Shown here piece by piece: positions 43,938-53,039 of a stretch of DNA of 64,000 nucleotides. The first letter of the stretch is position 1. Every line of letters starts with the position of its first letter. The position numbers and the translations under genes are program-made. The notes under the pieces were generated by a model. It was not told the origin of the DNA. It saw only the letters and a list, made by a program, of their open reading frames with translations, and searched no databases. The stretch comes from Demequina silvatica (GTDB taxonomy: Bacteria > Actinomycetota > Actinomycetes > Actinomycetales > Demequinaceae), in assembly GCF_000971215.1 (NCBI RefSeq), contig NZ_BBMA01000006.1, forward strand, positions 1-64,000. The letters are read 5' to 3'.

Positions 43938-44013
43938 TGGAGCTGGCAGCGGGACTCGAACCCGCAACCTTCGCTTTACAAGAGCGCTGCGCTACCGATT
44001 GCGCCATGCCAGC
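43938..44013 (-). tRNA. tRNA-Thr (anticodon TGT)
   Basis: 76 nt on the minus strand with encoded CCA. The acceptor GCTGGCA pairs with the 3' side TGCCAGC, the discriminator is T, the D-arm has GCGCAATCGGTAGCGC, the anticodon loop is CTTGTAA (UGU, reads ACA) and the T-arm is GCGGGTTCGAGTCCCGC. The outermost anticodon-stem pair is a G-A mismatch. Confidence 0.96.
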
Positions 44014-44070
44014 CTGCGGCGGCCAGGATACCGGCCGCGCCCGGCGCCCCACACACGCCCCCGCACGCAC

Positions 44071-44108
44071 GAGCGCCGCACCATCCCCGAGGGGACGATG
44101 CGGCGCTC
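44071..44108 (-). terminator. Terminator of the DsbA-like gene (contains the motif)
   Basis: GAGCGCCGCACCATCCCC (44071-44088) pairs with GGGGACGATGCGGCGCTC (44091-44108) except two positions. It lies 25 bases beyond the stop of the thioredoxin-fold gene; one arm is a GGGACGATGCG copy and the other a decayed complement. Confidence 0.75.
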
Positions 44109-44133
44109 GCCTCACGCACGCGAGTGACGCGGG

Positions 44134-44937
44134 TTACGAACCCAGGCTCTCCAGGTAGGCCTTGAGCGAGCCCTCGGTGAAGTAGTCGACGTCCTCGAGG
44201 ATCGCGCCGTCGGCGAACTCGCCGGACTCGGACACGCGCACCGTCGGGGTGCCCTGCATGCCGTCCACCGACGCCTGCTGGGTCGCGGCGGTCGCCCACT
44301 TCTTGAAGTCGTCGTCCGCCAGGTTCGCGGCCACGCCCTCGGTCACGCCCACGGCGATCGCGAGGTCCGCGATCTCCTCGTCCGACAGGCCCGTGGAGTT
44401 CTCCTCGGGCTGGTTGGCGAACATGGTCGCGACGAAGTCGTGGAACTGCTCGGGGGCCTGGTCCGCGACCACGCCGGCCGCGCCGGCCGCACGGGTCGAG
44501 AACTCGGTGCCGGAGGAGTACCGGTCGAGGATCGAGATCGGGTGGTAGTACAGCGAGATGTCGCCGGCCTCGCGGAGCTCGTCGAGGTCCTCGGCGTTGA
44601 TCGCCTCGAACGTGCCGCAGATGGGGCACATGAAGTCGAGGTAGATGTCGACGCGCGGCACGTCGGTGGGGACGGCCTCGCCGACCACGCCGGTGGTGCC
44701 CACGGGGATGCCGCCGGTCGCGTCGGCCGCCGCGGGGGCGGTCGCGCCGTCCGAGCCGAGCTCGGGCACCTTGCTCTGGTTCACGATGAAGAAGATGAGC
44801 GCCCCGAACAGCGCCAGACCCACCACGGAGCCCGCGACGATCATCATCGTGGTCTTGCGCTCCTGGGCGCGCACCTGCGCCTGGGCCTTGGCCTTCGCCG
44901 CCGCTCGCGCGTCGGGCTTGGGGGTCTTGCTCGCCAT
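44134..44937 (-). CDS. DsbA-like membrane-anchored thiol oxidoreductase
   Basis: 267 residues: basic Ala/Lys-rich cytoplasmic start (KTPKPDARAAAKAKAQAQ), one membrane helix (about 31-52, MMIVAGSVVGLALFGALIFFIV), then an extracellular thioredoxin-fold DSBA domain. The active site is FMCPICGTFE (CPIC), followed by a helical insertion and the cis-proline loop MQGTPTVRVS. It should form or isomerise disulfides in exported proteins. The MauE/DoxX-like gene lies 51 bases upstream on the same strand, a likely electron partner; together they resemble actinobacterial DsbA-VKOR/MauE pairs. Confidence 0.92.
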   Translation of the reverse strand: MASKTPKPDARAAAKAKAQAQVRAQERKTTMMIVAGSVVGLALFGALIFFIVNQSKVPELGSDGATAPAAADATGGIPVGTTGVVGEAVPTDVPRVDIYLDFMCPICGTFEAINAEDLDELREAGDISLYYHPISILDRYSSGTEFSTRAAGAAGVVADQAPEQFHDFVATMFANQPEENSTGLSDEEIADLAIAVGVTEGVAANLADDDFKKWATAATQQASVDGMQGTPTVRVSESGEFADGAILEDVDYFTEGSLKAYLESLGS

Positions 44938-44988
44938 CGATCTCTCCAGGGGGTCGTCGGGGTACGGCAGAAATCTACTCGACAGCCG

Positions 44989-45498
44989 TCAGGCTGCCTT
45001 CATCCACTCGTCGGCGGAGAACTTGGACCGCGGCCAGATCAGCAGGTACGTGCCGAGGAGCACGAACCCGGCGCGTTCGAGCATGTGCAGCGGGTAGTTG
45101 GTGGTGCCCTCGGCGACCTCGCCGCCGCCGCCGAAGCAGCCGCAGTCGATCGACAGCCCGTGCGTCCATGCCCAGATCACGCCGATCACGAACCCTGCCA
45201 TCATCAGCAGCCACACGATCGCGGAGATCCGCGTGAACAGGCCCGCGAGCAGGAACACCGCGAGGATCAGCTCGACGAACGGCAGCATGGTGCCCACGAA
45301 CGGCACCACCGCCTCCGGCAGGATCCGGTACGCGCGCACCGCGATGATCGACTGCGGGATGTCCAGCATCTTCGGGATCGCGGCCGCGATGAGGGTGCCC
45401 GCCATCGACAGGCGCACCAGCAGGCTCAGCCACGGCTGGACGGTGTCCCAGCGCCGCGCGGGCGCCTCGGTCTCGGACTCGACAGCCTCGCTGGTCAC
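44989..45498 (-). CDS. MauE/DoxX-family membrane protein
   Basis: 169-residue protein with four membrane helices (LLVRLSMAGTLIAAAIPKM, VPFVGTMLPFVELILAVFLLAG, IVWLLMMAGFVIGVIWAW and the C-terminal FVLLGTYLLIWP). SIDCGCFGGGG after helix 3 is the Cys-Gly-Cys-Phe motif of MauE-type redox proteins. GTG at 45496-45498 is chosen because GAGGAG lies six bases upstream; a 22-codon extension has no site. The position before the DsbA-like gene suggests it passes electrons or oxidises that thiol protein. It has no VKOR quinone motif. Confidence 0.88.
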   Translation of the reverse strand: MTSEAVESETEAPARRWDTVQPWLSLLVRLSMAGTLIAAAIPKMLDIPQSIIAVRAYRILPEAVVPFVGTMLPFVELILAVFLLAGLFTRISAIVWLLMMAGFVIGVIWAWTHGLSIDCGCFGGGGEVAEGTTNYPLHMLERAGFVLLGTYLLIWPRSKFSADEWMKAA

Positions 45499-45609
45499 AT
45501 CGTTCTCCTCAGTCTCGCGCACGCTCACGGTATCGCTCGCGCCGCGCTCCGCCTGCCCGCCCAACGTCCCGGTACCCGCGGTTGTTCCGGAAGGGGACGA
45601 TGCGGTGGC

Positions 45610-47208
45610 TCAGGCTCCCTGGACGGGCGCCTCGGCGAGGGGCCACCACCACGTCTCGGCTCCCACCCACAGGGCGATCACGCACACCAGCATCGCGGTC
45701 ACCGCGACCAGCGCCCACGCCACCCGCAGCCCGCCGGTCGGGGTCACCGCGGCCGCCATGCGGTGCGCGCCCTGACGCGTGCCGGACATGTAGGGGCCGA
45801 ACGCGAGGATCAGCTCCGCGACCAGCATGCCCGCGCACAGCGCGAGCGCGTCCTCGATGTCCGTGCCGGCGACGTCGAGCACGCCCGCGTCGATCAGCTG
45901 CCACGCCGCGAGCGTCAGGCCCGCGCCCAGCACGGCGGCCATCAGCACCGCGGGCACGGACTCACCGGCCGCACGGAGCACGTGCCACGGCAGCCCGATG
46001 GTCTGCACCACGGTGTCCGTGGTGCGGCGCCGGCCGCGCTTGACCACGGCGGCCTCGAGCGCGACGGCGCGGCGGTATACGCCGCGCGCGAGGATCGCGA
46101 CGCCCACCATCACCAGGAACGTCACGATCGGCGCGAGCGGCGCGGCCACCACCACCACGGCGCCCGCGAGCGCGAGCAGCCAGCGGCGGCGGGGGGCCAC
46201 GGGACACGCCTCGAGCTCCTCGGACTCAGGCGCCTCCTCGTCCTCCCCCGGCCCGCCCTCCCACGGGAGGTCGGGTACCCAGTCGTCCCGCGCATCGTCC
46301 ACCGGCATCTCCCCGCTGGGAAGCACGGTGGTCGCGTCGGGGTCCTCCCACGGGCGCTCCATGACGGCGGTGGGCGCGACGGCGGTCGGGGCGATCGTGG
46401 TGGCGGGCAGCGTGGGCATGATCGCGGTCGCTCCGCGCAGCGCGGCCACCACGTCGCGCATGCCGGGGCGGGCGCGGACGTCGCGGCCGAGCGCGGCGCG
46501 GAGCGCGTCGGCGCCGGGCACGTCGGGCAGGGTGAGGTCGCCCTCGAGGGTGCGCGAGATCGCGCCCGCGCCCGAGCCGAACGGGCCGTGGCCGGTCATC
46601 GCGAAGGCGACGGTCGCGGCCCAGGACCAGCGGTCGGCGGCGACGCCGGGGTCCGCGCCGTCGATCACCTCGGGCGCCACGTAACCGGGGGTGCCGCTCA
46701 CCAGGCCCTCGCGGGTGAGGCGCGAGTCGTCGGTCCGGTGCGCGAGCCCGAAGTCGATGAGCACGGGACCGGCGGGGCTCATCATCACGTTGGACGGGGT
46801 GACGTCGCGGTGGACCACACCGGCGGCGTGCACCGCCTCGAGCGCGGAGGCGGTGCGGTCCGCGAAGGACGCGAGCGCGTCGCCCGCGAGCGGTCCGTGA
46901 CGCTGGATGTGGTCGAACAGGGTCTGCCCGGGCACGAACTCGAAGACCACGAACGTCTCGTCCTCGTCGAGCTCGGCGTCGAGGATGTGCGGCACCGCGG
47001 GGTGGCGCAGCGACTGCAGGGCACGGACCTCGCGGGCCAGGCGCGCCGCGGCGACCTCGTCCTCGCGGGCGTCGACCAGCTTGAGGGCGGCCTCGTGGCC
47101 CGCCTCGTCGGCCACGCGGTAGACCGAGCCCGAGCCGCCGGCGCCCAGGCGCCCCAGGACGCGATAGCCGCCGACGATGTCACCCACCTCGCGCCGAAGC
47201 CCCGCCAT
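45610..47208 (-). CDS. Membrane Ser/Thr protein kinase
   Basis: 532 residues. The N-terminal kinase domain (1-260) has GRLGAGGSGSVYRV (glycine loop), AALKLVDA (ATP lysine), VVHRDVTPSNVM (catalytic loop; HRDVTPSN instead of HRDLKPxN), LIDFGLA (DFG) and GTPGYVAPEV (APE). An acidic spacer follows, then six or so hydrophobic segments (about 340-525) ending WWWPLAEAPVQGA. The catalytic-loop lysine is Thr, as in a known group of actinobacterial kinases. TAGGTT ends six bases before the ATG, a leaderless start. Substrates unknown; it diverges from the ABC-ATPase gene. Confidence 0.88.
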   Translation of the reverse strand: MAGLRREVGDIVGGYRVLGRLGAGGSGSVYRVADEAGHEAALKLVDAREDEVAAARLAREVRALQSLRHPAVPHILDAELDEDETFVVFEFVPGQTLFDHIQRHGPLAGDALASFADRTASALEAVHAAGVVHRDVTPSNVMMSPAGPVLIDFGLAHRTDDSRLTREGLVSGTPGYVAPEVIDGADPGVAADRWSWAATVAFAMTGHGPFGSGAGAISRTLEGDLTLPDVPGADALRAALGRDVRARPGMRDVVAALRGATAIMPTLPATTIAPTAVAPTAVMERPWEDPDATTVLPSGEMPVDDARDDWVPDLPWEGGPGEDEEAPESEELEACPVAPRRRWLLALAGAVVVVAAPLAPIVTFLVMVGVAILARGVYRRAVALEAAVVKRGRRRTTDTVVQTIGLPWHVLRAAGESVPAVLMAAVLGAGLTLAAWQLIDAGVLDVAGTDIEDALALCAGMLVAELILAFGPYMSGTRQGAHRMAAAVTPTGGLRVAWALVAVTAMLVCVIALWVGAETWWWPLAEAPVQGA

Positions 47209-47319
47209 GCGCCCAACCTACCTGGCGCATCGTCCCGTCCGCGGCTCCCGGCGGTCGCCAGGGGTGCCGGGTCCCGAGCCGGATGTGCCATGATGGGCGG
47301 GCCGGGCACCTGCCTGGCG

Positions 47320-47333
47320 TGTCAATGTGGACA
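47320..47333 (+). promoter_or_regulatory. Small palindrome upstream of the sugar-ABC ATPase
   Basis: TGTC-AATGTG-GACA: symmetric half-sites four bases long, 64 bases before the start codon. It may be an operator for a sugar-responsive repressor; no regulator is identified. Confidence 0.35.
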
Positions 47334-47396
47334 CACAACGGCACACTTCACTACGGATCGTCCGGCACGTACCTGCCGGTGAAGGAGAACACGGCC

Positions 47397-48563
47397 ATGG
47401 CCACCGTTACCTATGACAAGGCGTCGCGGATCTACCCCGGCACCGAGCGTCCCGCTGTCGACGCGCTCGACCTGCAGATCGCCGATGGCGAGTTCCTGGT
47501 CCTCGTCGGCCCCTCCGGCTGCGGAAAGTCCACCTCGCTGCGCATGCTCGCCGGCCTCGAGGACGTCGACAAGGGCTCCATCTACGTGGGCGACCGCGAC
47601 GTCACGCACGTCCAGCCCAAGGACCGCGACATCGCGATGGTGTTCCAGTCCTACGCGCTGTACCCGCACATGACCGTCGCCGACAACATGGGCTTCGCCC
47701 TCAAGATCGCCAAGGTCGACAAGGCCACCATCCGCGAGCGCGTCGAGGCCGCCGCGAAGATCCTGGACCTCACCGAGTACCTCGACCGCAAGCCGAAGGC
47801 CCTCTCCGGTGGTCAGCGTCAGCGCGTCGCCATGGGTCGCGCGATCGTCCGTCAGCCGCAGGTGTTCCTCATGGACGAGCCGCTGTCGAACCTCGACGCC
47901 AAGCTGCGCGTCCAGACCCGTACCCAGATCGCCGCGCTGCAGCGTCGCCTGGGCACCACCACGGTGTACGTGACCCACGACCAGGTCGAGGCACTCACCA
48001 TGGGTGACCGCATCGCGGTCCTCAAGGACGGCCTCCTCCAGCAGGTCGGCACGCCGCGCGAGATGTACGACACCCCGGCGAACGTGTTCGTCGCGGGCTT
48101 CATCGGCTCGCCGGCGATGAACCTCTCGACCTTCCAGGTCCACGACGGCTTCGCCCACGTGGGCCCCGCCAAGGTGCAGCTCGAGCGCGAGACCGTCGCC
48201 AACATGACCGAGGCCGACAAGGGCGACGTGGTCCTCGGCTTCCGCCCCGAGTCGCTCGACCGTGTCGCCCCGAACACCGAGGGCGCCATCCCGGTCGAGG
48301 TCAACGTGGTGGAGGAGCTCGGCTCGGACGCGTTCGTCTACGGCCAGCTGCCGGCAAGCCTCGCGCACGACCCGTCGGGCGACGCCGTCAACAACCAGGG
48401 CCAGGTCATCGTCCGCGTCGACCCCCGCGACGTCCCCGGCAAGGGCGACACCGTGTGGGTCACCATCCGCCCGGGCGAGCAGCACGTGTTCTCGGCCGCC
48501 ACGCAGCAGCGCATCTCGACGCACCCGGTACAGACCGCCGCGTCGCGTTCGCTCGCGAACTAG
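47397..48563 (+). CDS. ugpC: ABC transporter ATPase, UgpC/MsiK type (shared sugar-import ATPase)
   Basis: 388-residue nucleotide-binding subunit for sugar importers. Walker A is GPSGCGKST, the signature is ALSGGQRQRVAMGRA, Walker B VFLMDEPLSNLDAKLR, and the H-loop YVTHDQVEALTMGD. A C-terminal OB/MalK regulatory domain follows (ESLDRVAPNTEGAIPV and later). In Gram-positive bacteria a single such ATPase (MsiK) often drives many sugar permeases; standing alone without binding protein or permease fits that. ATG at 47397 has AAGGAGA upstream. It ends at a strong terminator. It diverges from the kinase. Confidence 0.92.
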   Translation: MATVTYDKASRIYPGTERPAVDALDLQIADGEFLVLVGPSGCGKSTSLRMLAGLEDVDKGSIYVGDRDVTHVQPKDRDIAMVFQSYALYPHMTVADNMGFALKIAKVDKATIRERVEAAAKILDLTEYLDRKPKALSGGQRQRVAMGRAIVRQPQVFLMDEPLSNLDAKLRVQTRTQIAALQRRLGTTTVYVTHDQVEALTMGDRIAVLKDGLLQQVGTPREMYDTPANVFVAGFIGSPAMNLSTFQVHDGFAHVGPAKVQLERETVANMTEADKGDVVLGFRPESLDRVAPNTEGAIPVEVNVVEELGSDAFVYGQLPASLAHDPSGDAVNNQGQVIVRVDPRDVPGKGDTVWVTIRPGEQHVFSAATQQRISTHPVQTAASRSLAN

Positions 48564-48574
48564 TCCGCGCTCCT

Positions 48575-48610
48575 GAAGGGCGGTCCCGGCTTCGGCCGGG
48601 GCCGCCCTTC
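48575..48610 (+). terminator. Terminator after the sugar-ABC ATPase
   Basis: GAAGGGCGGTCCCGGC pairs with GGCCGGGGCCGCCCTTC apart from small bulges, loop TTC; 12 bases beyond the ATPase stop on the plus strand and followed by GGCTTTCC. Confidence 0.8.
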
Positions 48611-48633
48611 GGCTTTCCCTGGCGAGACGCCCC

Positions 48634-48744
48634 CGTGCACCTCTCCACACGCGAGCGGCCCTGAAACGTTCCATGCGAACGCTCGCCGCGCATCGTCCCA
48701 GGTTGTCGGTGGAGGAGTGCACGTTCCGTGTGGAGAGGTGCACG
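48634..48744. repeat. CTCCACAC-ended inverted-repeat element, copy 2
   Basis: Perfect 18-bp ends CGTGCACCTCTCCACACG (48634-48651) and complement (48727-48744). The interior has a second pair GCGAGCG/CGCTCGC and a CGCATCGTCCC motif copy (near 48689). Length 111 bp, between the ATPase terminator and the DUF4032 promoter. Confidence 0.9.
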
Positions 48745-48785
48745 CGTCGCACCAAGTCCCGGGGGCCGCTCGCTACGCTGGACCC

Positions 48786-50273
48786 ATGCCGCACATCACC
48801 GGGGCCGCCGATCCTGCTCTGATGGAGCTGCCGTGGGACATCCCGCTGTCCGCGTGGCCCGAGGAGCGCATCGCCGCCCTCCCGCGCGGACTGTCGAGGC
48901 ACGTGGTGAGGTTCGTGCGGCACGGCGCGAACGTGCTCGCGGTCAAGGAGACCAACCGCGAGATCGCGTACCGCGAGTTCCAGATGCTGCGCGAGCTCGA
49001 GCGCATGGAGGCGCCGTGCGTGCACGCCGTCGCGGTGGTGACGCAGCGGCGCACGCCCGGCGGCGAGGAGCTGTCCGCCGCGCTGGTGACGGAGCACCTC
49101 GCGTTCTCGCTGCCCTACCGCGCGCTGTTCTCCACCGCGCTGCGCAAGGGCACGCTCAACCGCCTCATCGACGCGCTGTCGGTGCTGCTGGTCCGCCTGC
49201 ATCTCAACGGCTTCTACTGGGGCGACGTGTCGCTGTCGAACGCGCTGTTCCGCCGCGACGCGTCCGAGTTCAGCGCGTACCTGGTGGACGCCGAGACCGG
49301 CGACCTGCACGAGCGCCTCACCGACGGTCAGCGCGGCTACGACCTCGAGATCGCGACCACCAACATCATCGGCGAGATCCTGGACCTGCAGGCCAACGAG
49401 GACCTCGACGAGGGGATCGACCCGTTCGCGATCGGCGACCGGCTCACCTCGAAGTACGAGCGCCTCTGGGCCGCCCTCACCGAGACGGAGACGTTCGATG
49501 CGAACGTGCCGTTCAAGGTCGCGGAGCGCGTGCGCGAGCTCAACGAGCTGGGCTTCGATGTGGGCGAGCTCGACATGCTCTCCACCCCCGACGGCCAGGG
49601 CCTGCGCATCCGCCCCAAGGTGGTGGACGCAGGCTTCCACTCGCGCCGCCTCATGCGCCTCACCGGCCTCGACGTGCAGGAGAACCAGGCACGACGCCTG
49701 CTCAACGACCTCGACGAGTTCCGCGCCGTGCGCGCCGGTCACTACGACGACGAGGCCTTCGCCGCCCACGAGTGGCTCACCACCATCTTCGAGCCGACGG
49801 TGCGCGCGGTGCCGCGCGAGCTGCGCGGCAAGCTCGAGCCGGCGCAGGTGTTCCACGAGGTGCTCGACCACCGCTGGTACCTCGCCGAGTCGGCGGGCCA
49901 GGACGTGCCGATGCCCGTCGCGACCGCCTCGTACGTGAAGAACGTGCTGCCGCTGCGCCCCGACGAGCGCGCGGTGCTGGGCCGCTCGCTCGCGGAGATG
50001 ACCGCCGAGCTGCCGGCGCTCACCGACGAGGTGGGCACCGAGTTCGTGCCGCGCGACCCGTTCGAGAACGACAACACGTACGCGTGGGGCGAGGTCCCCG
50101 CCCCCGAGCCGGGCACCACCCCGCCGCCCTCGGTCCGCCGCGAGTCCACGCGCGTCCCCGCCCCCGAGCGCTCGCCCCTGTCGGGCGAGATCGAGGAGCG
50201 CAAGCGCCGGGCGCACGATGCGGCGGTCGCCGAGGAGGACGAGGCGGCGGCCTCGGAGGAGGCCGGGTTCTAG
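48786..50273 (+). CDS. DUF4032 protein (kinase-like fold)
   Basis: 495-residue actinobacterial protein of unknown activity. The first 270 residues resemble a lipopolysaccharide/aminoglycoside kinase fold: VRFVRHGANVLAVKETNREIAYREFQMLRELE (Lys and Glu), LHLNGFYWGDVSLSNALFRR in the catalytic-loop position and FSAYLVDAETGDLHE in the DFG position. DUF4032 follows to about 420. The tail is acidic and Pro-rich. The ATG at 48786 is six bases after TACGCT (leaderless). The substrate is unknown; it may be a non-standard kinase. Confidence 0.87.
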   Translation: MPHITGAADPALMELPWDIPLSAWPEERIAALPRGLSRHVVRFVRHGANVLAVKETNREIAYREFQMLRELERMEAPCVHAVAVVTQRRTPGGEELSAALVTEHLAFSLPYRALFSTALRKGTLNRLIDALSVLLVRLHLNGFYWGDVSLSNALFRRDASEFSAYLVDAETGDLHERLTDGQRGYDLEIATTNIIGEILDLQANEDLDEGIDPFAIGDRLTSKYERLWAALTETETFDANVPFKVAERVRELNELGFDVGELDMLSTPDGQGLRIRPKVVDAGFHSRRLMRLTGLDVQENQARRLLNDLDEFRAVRAGHYDDEAFAAHEWLTTIFEPTVRAVPRELRGKLEPAQVFHEVLDHRWYLAESAGQDVPMPVATASYVKNVLPLRPDERAVLGRSLAEMTAELPALTDEVGTEFVPRDPFENDNTYAWGEVPAPEPGTTPPPSVRRESTRVPAPERSPLSGEIEERKRRAHDAAVAEEDEAAASEEAGF

Positions 50274-50282
50274 GGGCCCGCG

Positions 50283-50390
50283 GGCACTCCTCCACGCGCG
50301 CGGGGCGCTCCTCCACCCACGAGATCCGATGTGAACGGGCACATGCCCGCGAAGGCCGGCCCAGGCATCGTCCCGCGTGGATAGGTGCCC
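50283..50390. repeat. CTCCACAC-ended inverted-repeat element, copy 3
   Basis: GGCACTCCTCCACGCG (from about 50283) and an imperfect complement CGCGTGGATAGGTGCC (50374-50389), three mismatches. The interior repeats GATGTGAACGGGCACATG of copy 1 and a GCATCGTCCC motif copy. It lies between convergent DUF4032 and rlmB genes. Confidence 0.8.
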
Positions 50391-50397
50391 AGCAGGA

Positions 50398-51360
50398 CTA
50401 CGCGGTGAGCGCCTTCGACGCCTCGTAGAGCGCGATCGAGGCCGCGACGGAGGCGTTGAGGCTCTCCGTGGTCGCGGCGATGGGGATGGAGACGATCTGG
50501 TCGCAGGTCTCGCGCACCAGGCGGGACAGGCCCTCGCCTTCCGCGCCGACCACGATCACGAGCGGCCCGTCGAGCAGGCTCGAGGCGTGCAGGTCGACCT
50601 CGCCGTCGCCGGCGAGACCCAGCACGAACAGCCCGGCCTTCTTGTACTCCTCGAGCGTGCGCACCATGTTGGTGGCGCGCGCGACGGGGATGCGCGACGC
50701 GGCGCCCGCGGACACCTTCCAGGCGGCCACCGTCATGCCGGCGGCGCGGCGCTCGGGGATGAGCACGCCGGACGCGCCGAACGCGGCCGCCGAGCGCACG
50801 ATCGCGCCCAGGTTGCGCGGGTCCTGGATGCCGTCGAGCGCGATGATGCGCACCGGCGCGGGGGCCTCGAGCAGGTCGGACGGGTGCGCGTACTCGTACG
50901 GCGGCACCTCGAGCGCGACGCCCTGGTGAGGCGAGCCGTCCGCGAGCGCGTCGAGCGTGGCCTTGGTGACCTCGCGGACGGCGACGCCCTGCTCGACGGC
51001 GAGGGAGACGATCTCGGTGACGCGGTCGTCCGCGTCGATCCGGTTGAACACGCTCAGCAGGGTCGCGCTCATGCCCTCGCGCAGCGCCTCGAGCACGCTG
51101 TTGCGGCCGACCACGAGGTCGACGGCGCGCGACGTGCGGTCGCGCGGGGTGCTGCGGGCCGCGGACTGGGGCCGCTTGGCGGCCTCCTTCTCGGCGCGCA
51201 CCTTGGCCTTGTACGCCTTGTGGTTGGGCCGCTCCTCCGCCTTGGGGGTGGGGCCCTTGCCCTCGAGCGCCTTGCGGCCGTGGCCGCCGGTGCCGACCTT
51301 CGCGCCCTTCTTGGATCCCGCAGTTCGGGTCGCGCCGCGGCGCTTCGAGTTACCAGCCAT
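50398..51360 (-). CDS. rlmB: 23S rRNA 2'-O-methyltransferase RlmB-type (TrmH/SpoU family)
   Basis: 320-residue SPOUT methyltransferase. A Lys-rich start (KRRGATRTAGSKKGAK) precedes an L30e-like substrate-binding domain, then the knot domain: GIQDPRNLGAIVRSAAAFGASGVLIP (motif 1), VVGAEGEGLSRLVRETCD (motif 2) and IAATTESLNASVAASIALYE (motif 3). Ribose methylation of 23S rRNA G2251 is the RlmB role; other rRNA targets cannot be excluded. TACCCT lies seven bases before the ATG at 51358-51360, so leaderless. It follows cysS on the same strand as in other actinobacteria. Confidence 0.9.
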   Translation of the reverse strand: MAGNSKRRGATRTAGSKKGAKVGTGGHGRKALEGKGPTPKAEERPNHKAYKAKVRAEKEAAKRPQSAARSTPRDRTSRAVDLVVGRNSVLEALREGMSATLLSVFNRIDADDRVTEIVSLAVEQGVAVREVTKATLDALADGSPHQGVALEVPPYEYAHPSDLLEAPAPVRIIALDGIQDPRNLGAIVRSAAAFGASGVLIPERRAAGMTVAAWKVSAGAASRIPVARATNMVRTLEEYKKAGLFVLGLAGDGEVDLHASSLLDGPLVIVVGAEGEGLSRLVRETCDQIVSIPIAATTESLNASVAASIALYEASKALTA

Positions 51361-51396
51361 GGTCACAAGGGTACGGGCCCCGGGGCGCGGCGGGGC

Positions 51397-52821
51397 TCAG
51401 GCGTCCGCGGCGAGCGACCAGCGGGCGCCGTCGGCGGCGTCCGCGATCACGATCCCCGCGCCGGCCAGCCGGTCGCGGATCGCGTCGGCGGTGCCCCAGT
51501 CCTTCGCGGCGCGGGCCGCGGCGCGCGCCTCGATGTCGGCCTTCACCAGGAAGTCGAGCGCGCCCATCGCGGAGCTCGAGGCCCCGGCCTTCTCCCCCGC
51601 CCACTCGGGCGCGGCGGGGTCCAGCCCCAGGACGTCGAGCATCGCCCGAGCCGCCAGGAGCGCGGAGGCGACCGCCGCATCGTCCCCCGCGGTGAGCGCG
51701 GCGTTGCCGGCGCGGACCGTCTCGTGGATGACCGCGAGGGCGCGCGGGACGCCCAGGTCGTCGTCCATGGCCTCGACGAACGCGTCGGGCAGCGCCGGCT
51801 CCGCGACCGCGGCGGCGGGCACGGCGCCCACCTTCTCAGACGCTCGCGCCACGAAGCTCTGGAAGCGCGCCCACTGCGCGGACGCCTCGTCGAGCGTCGA
51901 CGGCGAGTACTCGAGCATCGAGCGGTAGTGCACGGCGGCGAGCGCGAGGCGCAGCGCGGCGGGCTCGTGGGCGGCGAGCACCTCGGAGACCAGCAGGCCG
52001 TTGCCCAGCGACTTCGACATCTTCGCGCCCGACTGCGTCACCCACGCCGAGTGCATCCACAGGTGCGCGAAGCCGTAGCCGGCCGCGCGGGACTGCGCCT
52101 GCTCGTTCTCGTGGTGCGGGAAGCGCAGGTCGAGGCCGCCGCCGTGGATGTCGAACTCGTCGCCCAGGTAGCGCTGCGACATCGCCGAGCACTCGATGTG
52201 CCAGCCCGGACGCCCCGGCCCCCACGGCGAGTCCCACGACGCGGTGTCGGGCTCGCCGTCCTTGCGGGCCTTCCACAGCGCGAAGTCGTGGGGGTCGCGC
52301 TTGTCCTCGGTGGGCGAGTCGGTCGCGGGCGAGAGGTCGTCGAGCGCCTGGCGGGTGAGGGCGCCGTAGCCCGCGTACGAGCGCACGTCGAAGTAGACCG
52401 AGCCGCCGTTCTCGTAGGCGTGGCCCGCGTCGATGAGCCGCTGCACCAGCGCCACGATCTCCGGGATGTGCCCCGTCGCGCGCGGCTCCGCGGCCGGCGG
52501 CTTGACGCCCACCGCGGCGTACGCGGCCTGGAACTCGCGCTCGTGCTTGAGCGCCCAGGCCCACCACTCCCAGCCGGCGTCGGCGGCCTTGGCGAGCGTC
52601 TTGTCGTCGATGTCGGTGACGTTGCGCACCAGGGTCACCTGGTAGCCGGACCGCTCGAGCCAGCGCTGCAGCACGTCGAACGCGACGGCGCTGCGCAGAT
52701 GGCCGACGTGCGGCGCGCTCTGCACCGTGGGACCGCACAGGTAGATGCCCACCTTGCCGGGGGTGAGCGGCGCGAAGGCGCGCTCGTCGCGGGTGGCGGT
52801 GTCGTACAGGTGCAGGGTCAC
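51397..52821 (-). CDS. cysS: Cysteinyl-tRNA synthetase
   Basis: 474-residue class I synthetase. [20 protein letters not shown] has the zinc Cys and the HIGH motif (HVGH); [10 protein letters not shown] and [14 protein letters not shown] give the other zinc ligands; AKMSKSLGN is KMSKS. The length and C-terminal DALR-like helical domain fit CysS; the related mycothiol ligase MshC is shorter. The GTG start follows TAGCCT by six bases (leaderless). It belongs to the conserved carD-ispD-ispF-cysS-rlmB block, but the long hairpin upstream separates it from ispF. Confidence 0.95.
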   Translation of the reverse strand: MTLHLYDTATRDERAFAPLTPGKVGIYLCGPTVQSAPHVGHLRSAVAFDVLQRWLERSGYQVTLVRNVTDIDDKTLAKAADAGWEWWAWALKHEREFQAAYAAVGVKPPAAEPRATGHIPEIVALVQRLIDAGHAYENGGSVYFDVRSYAGYGALTRQALDDLSPATDSPTEDKRDPHDFALWKARKDGEPDTASWDSPWGPGRPGWHIECSAMSQRYLGDEFDIHGGGLDLRFPHHENEQAQSRAAGYGFAHLWMHSAWVTQSGAKMSKSLGNGLLVSEVLAAHEPAALRLALAAVHYRSMLEYSPSTLDEASAQWARFQSFVARASEKVGAVPAAAVAEPALPDAFVEAMDDDLGVPRALAVIHETVRAGNAALTAGDDAAVASALLAARAMLDVLGLDPAAPEWAGEKAGASSSAMGALDFLVKADIEARAAARAAKDWGTADAIRDRLAGAGIVIADAADGARWSLAADA

Positions 52822-52891
52822 GCGCCCAGGCTACCGGTCGGGTGCCTGGAGGGACGATGCGATGGTCCCGTTCGCGCCGCGCCTCGGCTTC

Positions 52892-53013
52892 CGGGACGCT
52901 CACCGTGCTTTTTGAGGTGCTCCTGTCTCCTGCGGGACGCTCGGCCCAGCGCGCTCCTGGAGGGCTGTCCCGCCCGGCGCGGCGGGCGCCGAAAGAGCAC
53001 GGTGAGTGTCCCG
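52892..53013. repeat. Long nested hairpin element, copy 2
   Basis: CGGGACGCTCACCGTGCTTT (from 52892) and AAAGAGCACGGTGAGTGTCC near 53011 are inverted arms; the centre keeps GGCTGTCCCGCCCG seen in copy 1. It is between the ispF stop and the cysS promoter. Confidence 0.85.
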
Positions 53014-53039
53014 CCCGGTGAAGGGGGCGAGGCGCGGTG

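Noticed and set aside
47322-50342. 1000-codon minus-strand frame over the ABC ATPase and DUF4032 genes
   Set aside because: Antisense shadow; the plus-strand proteins carry full family motifs.
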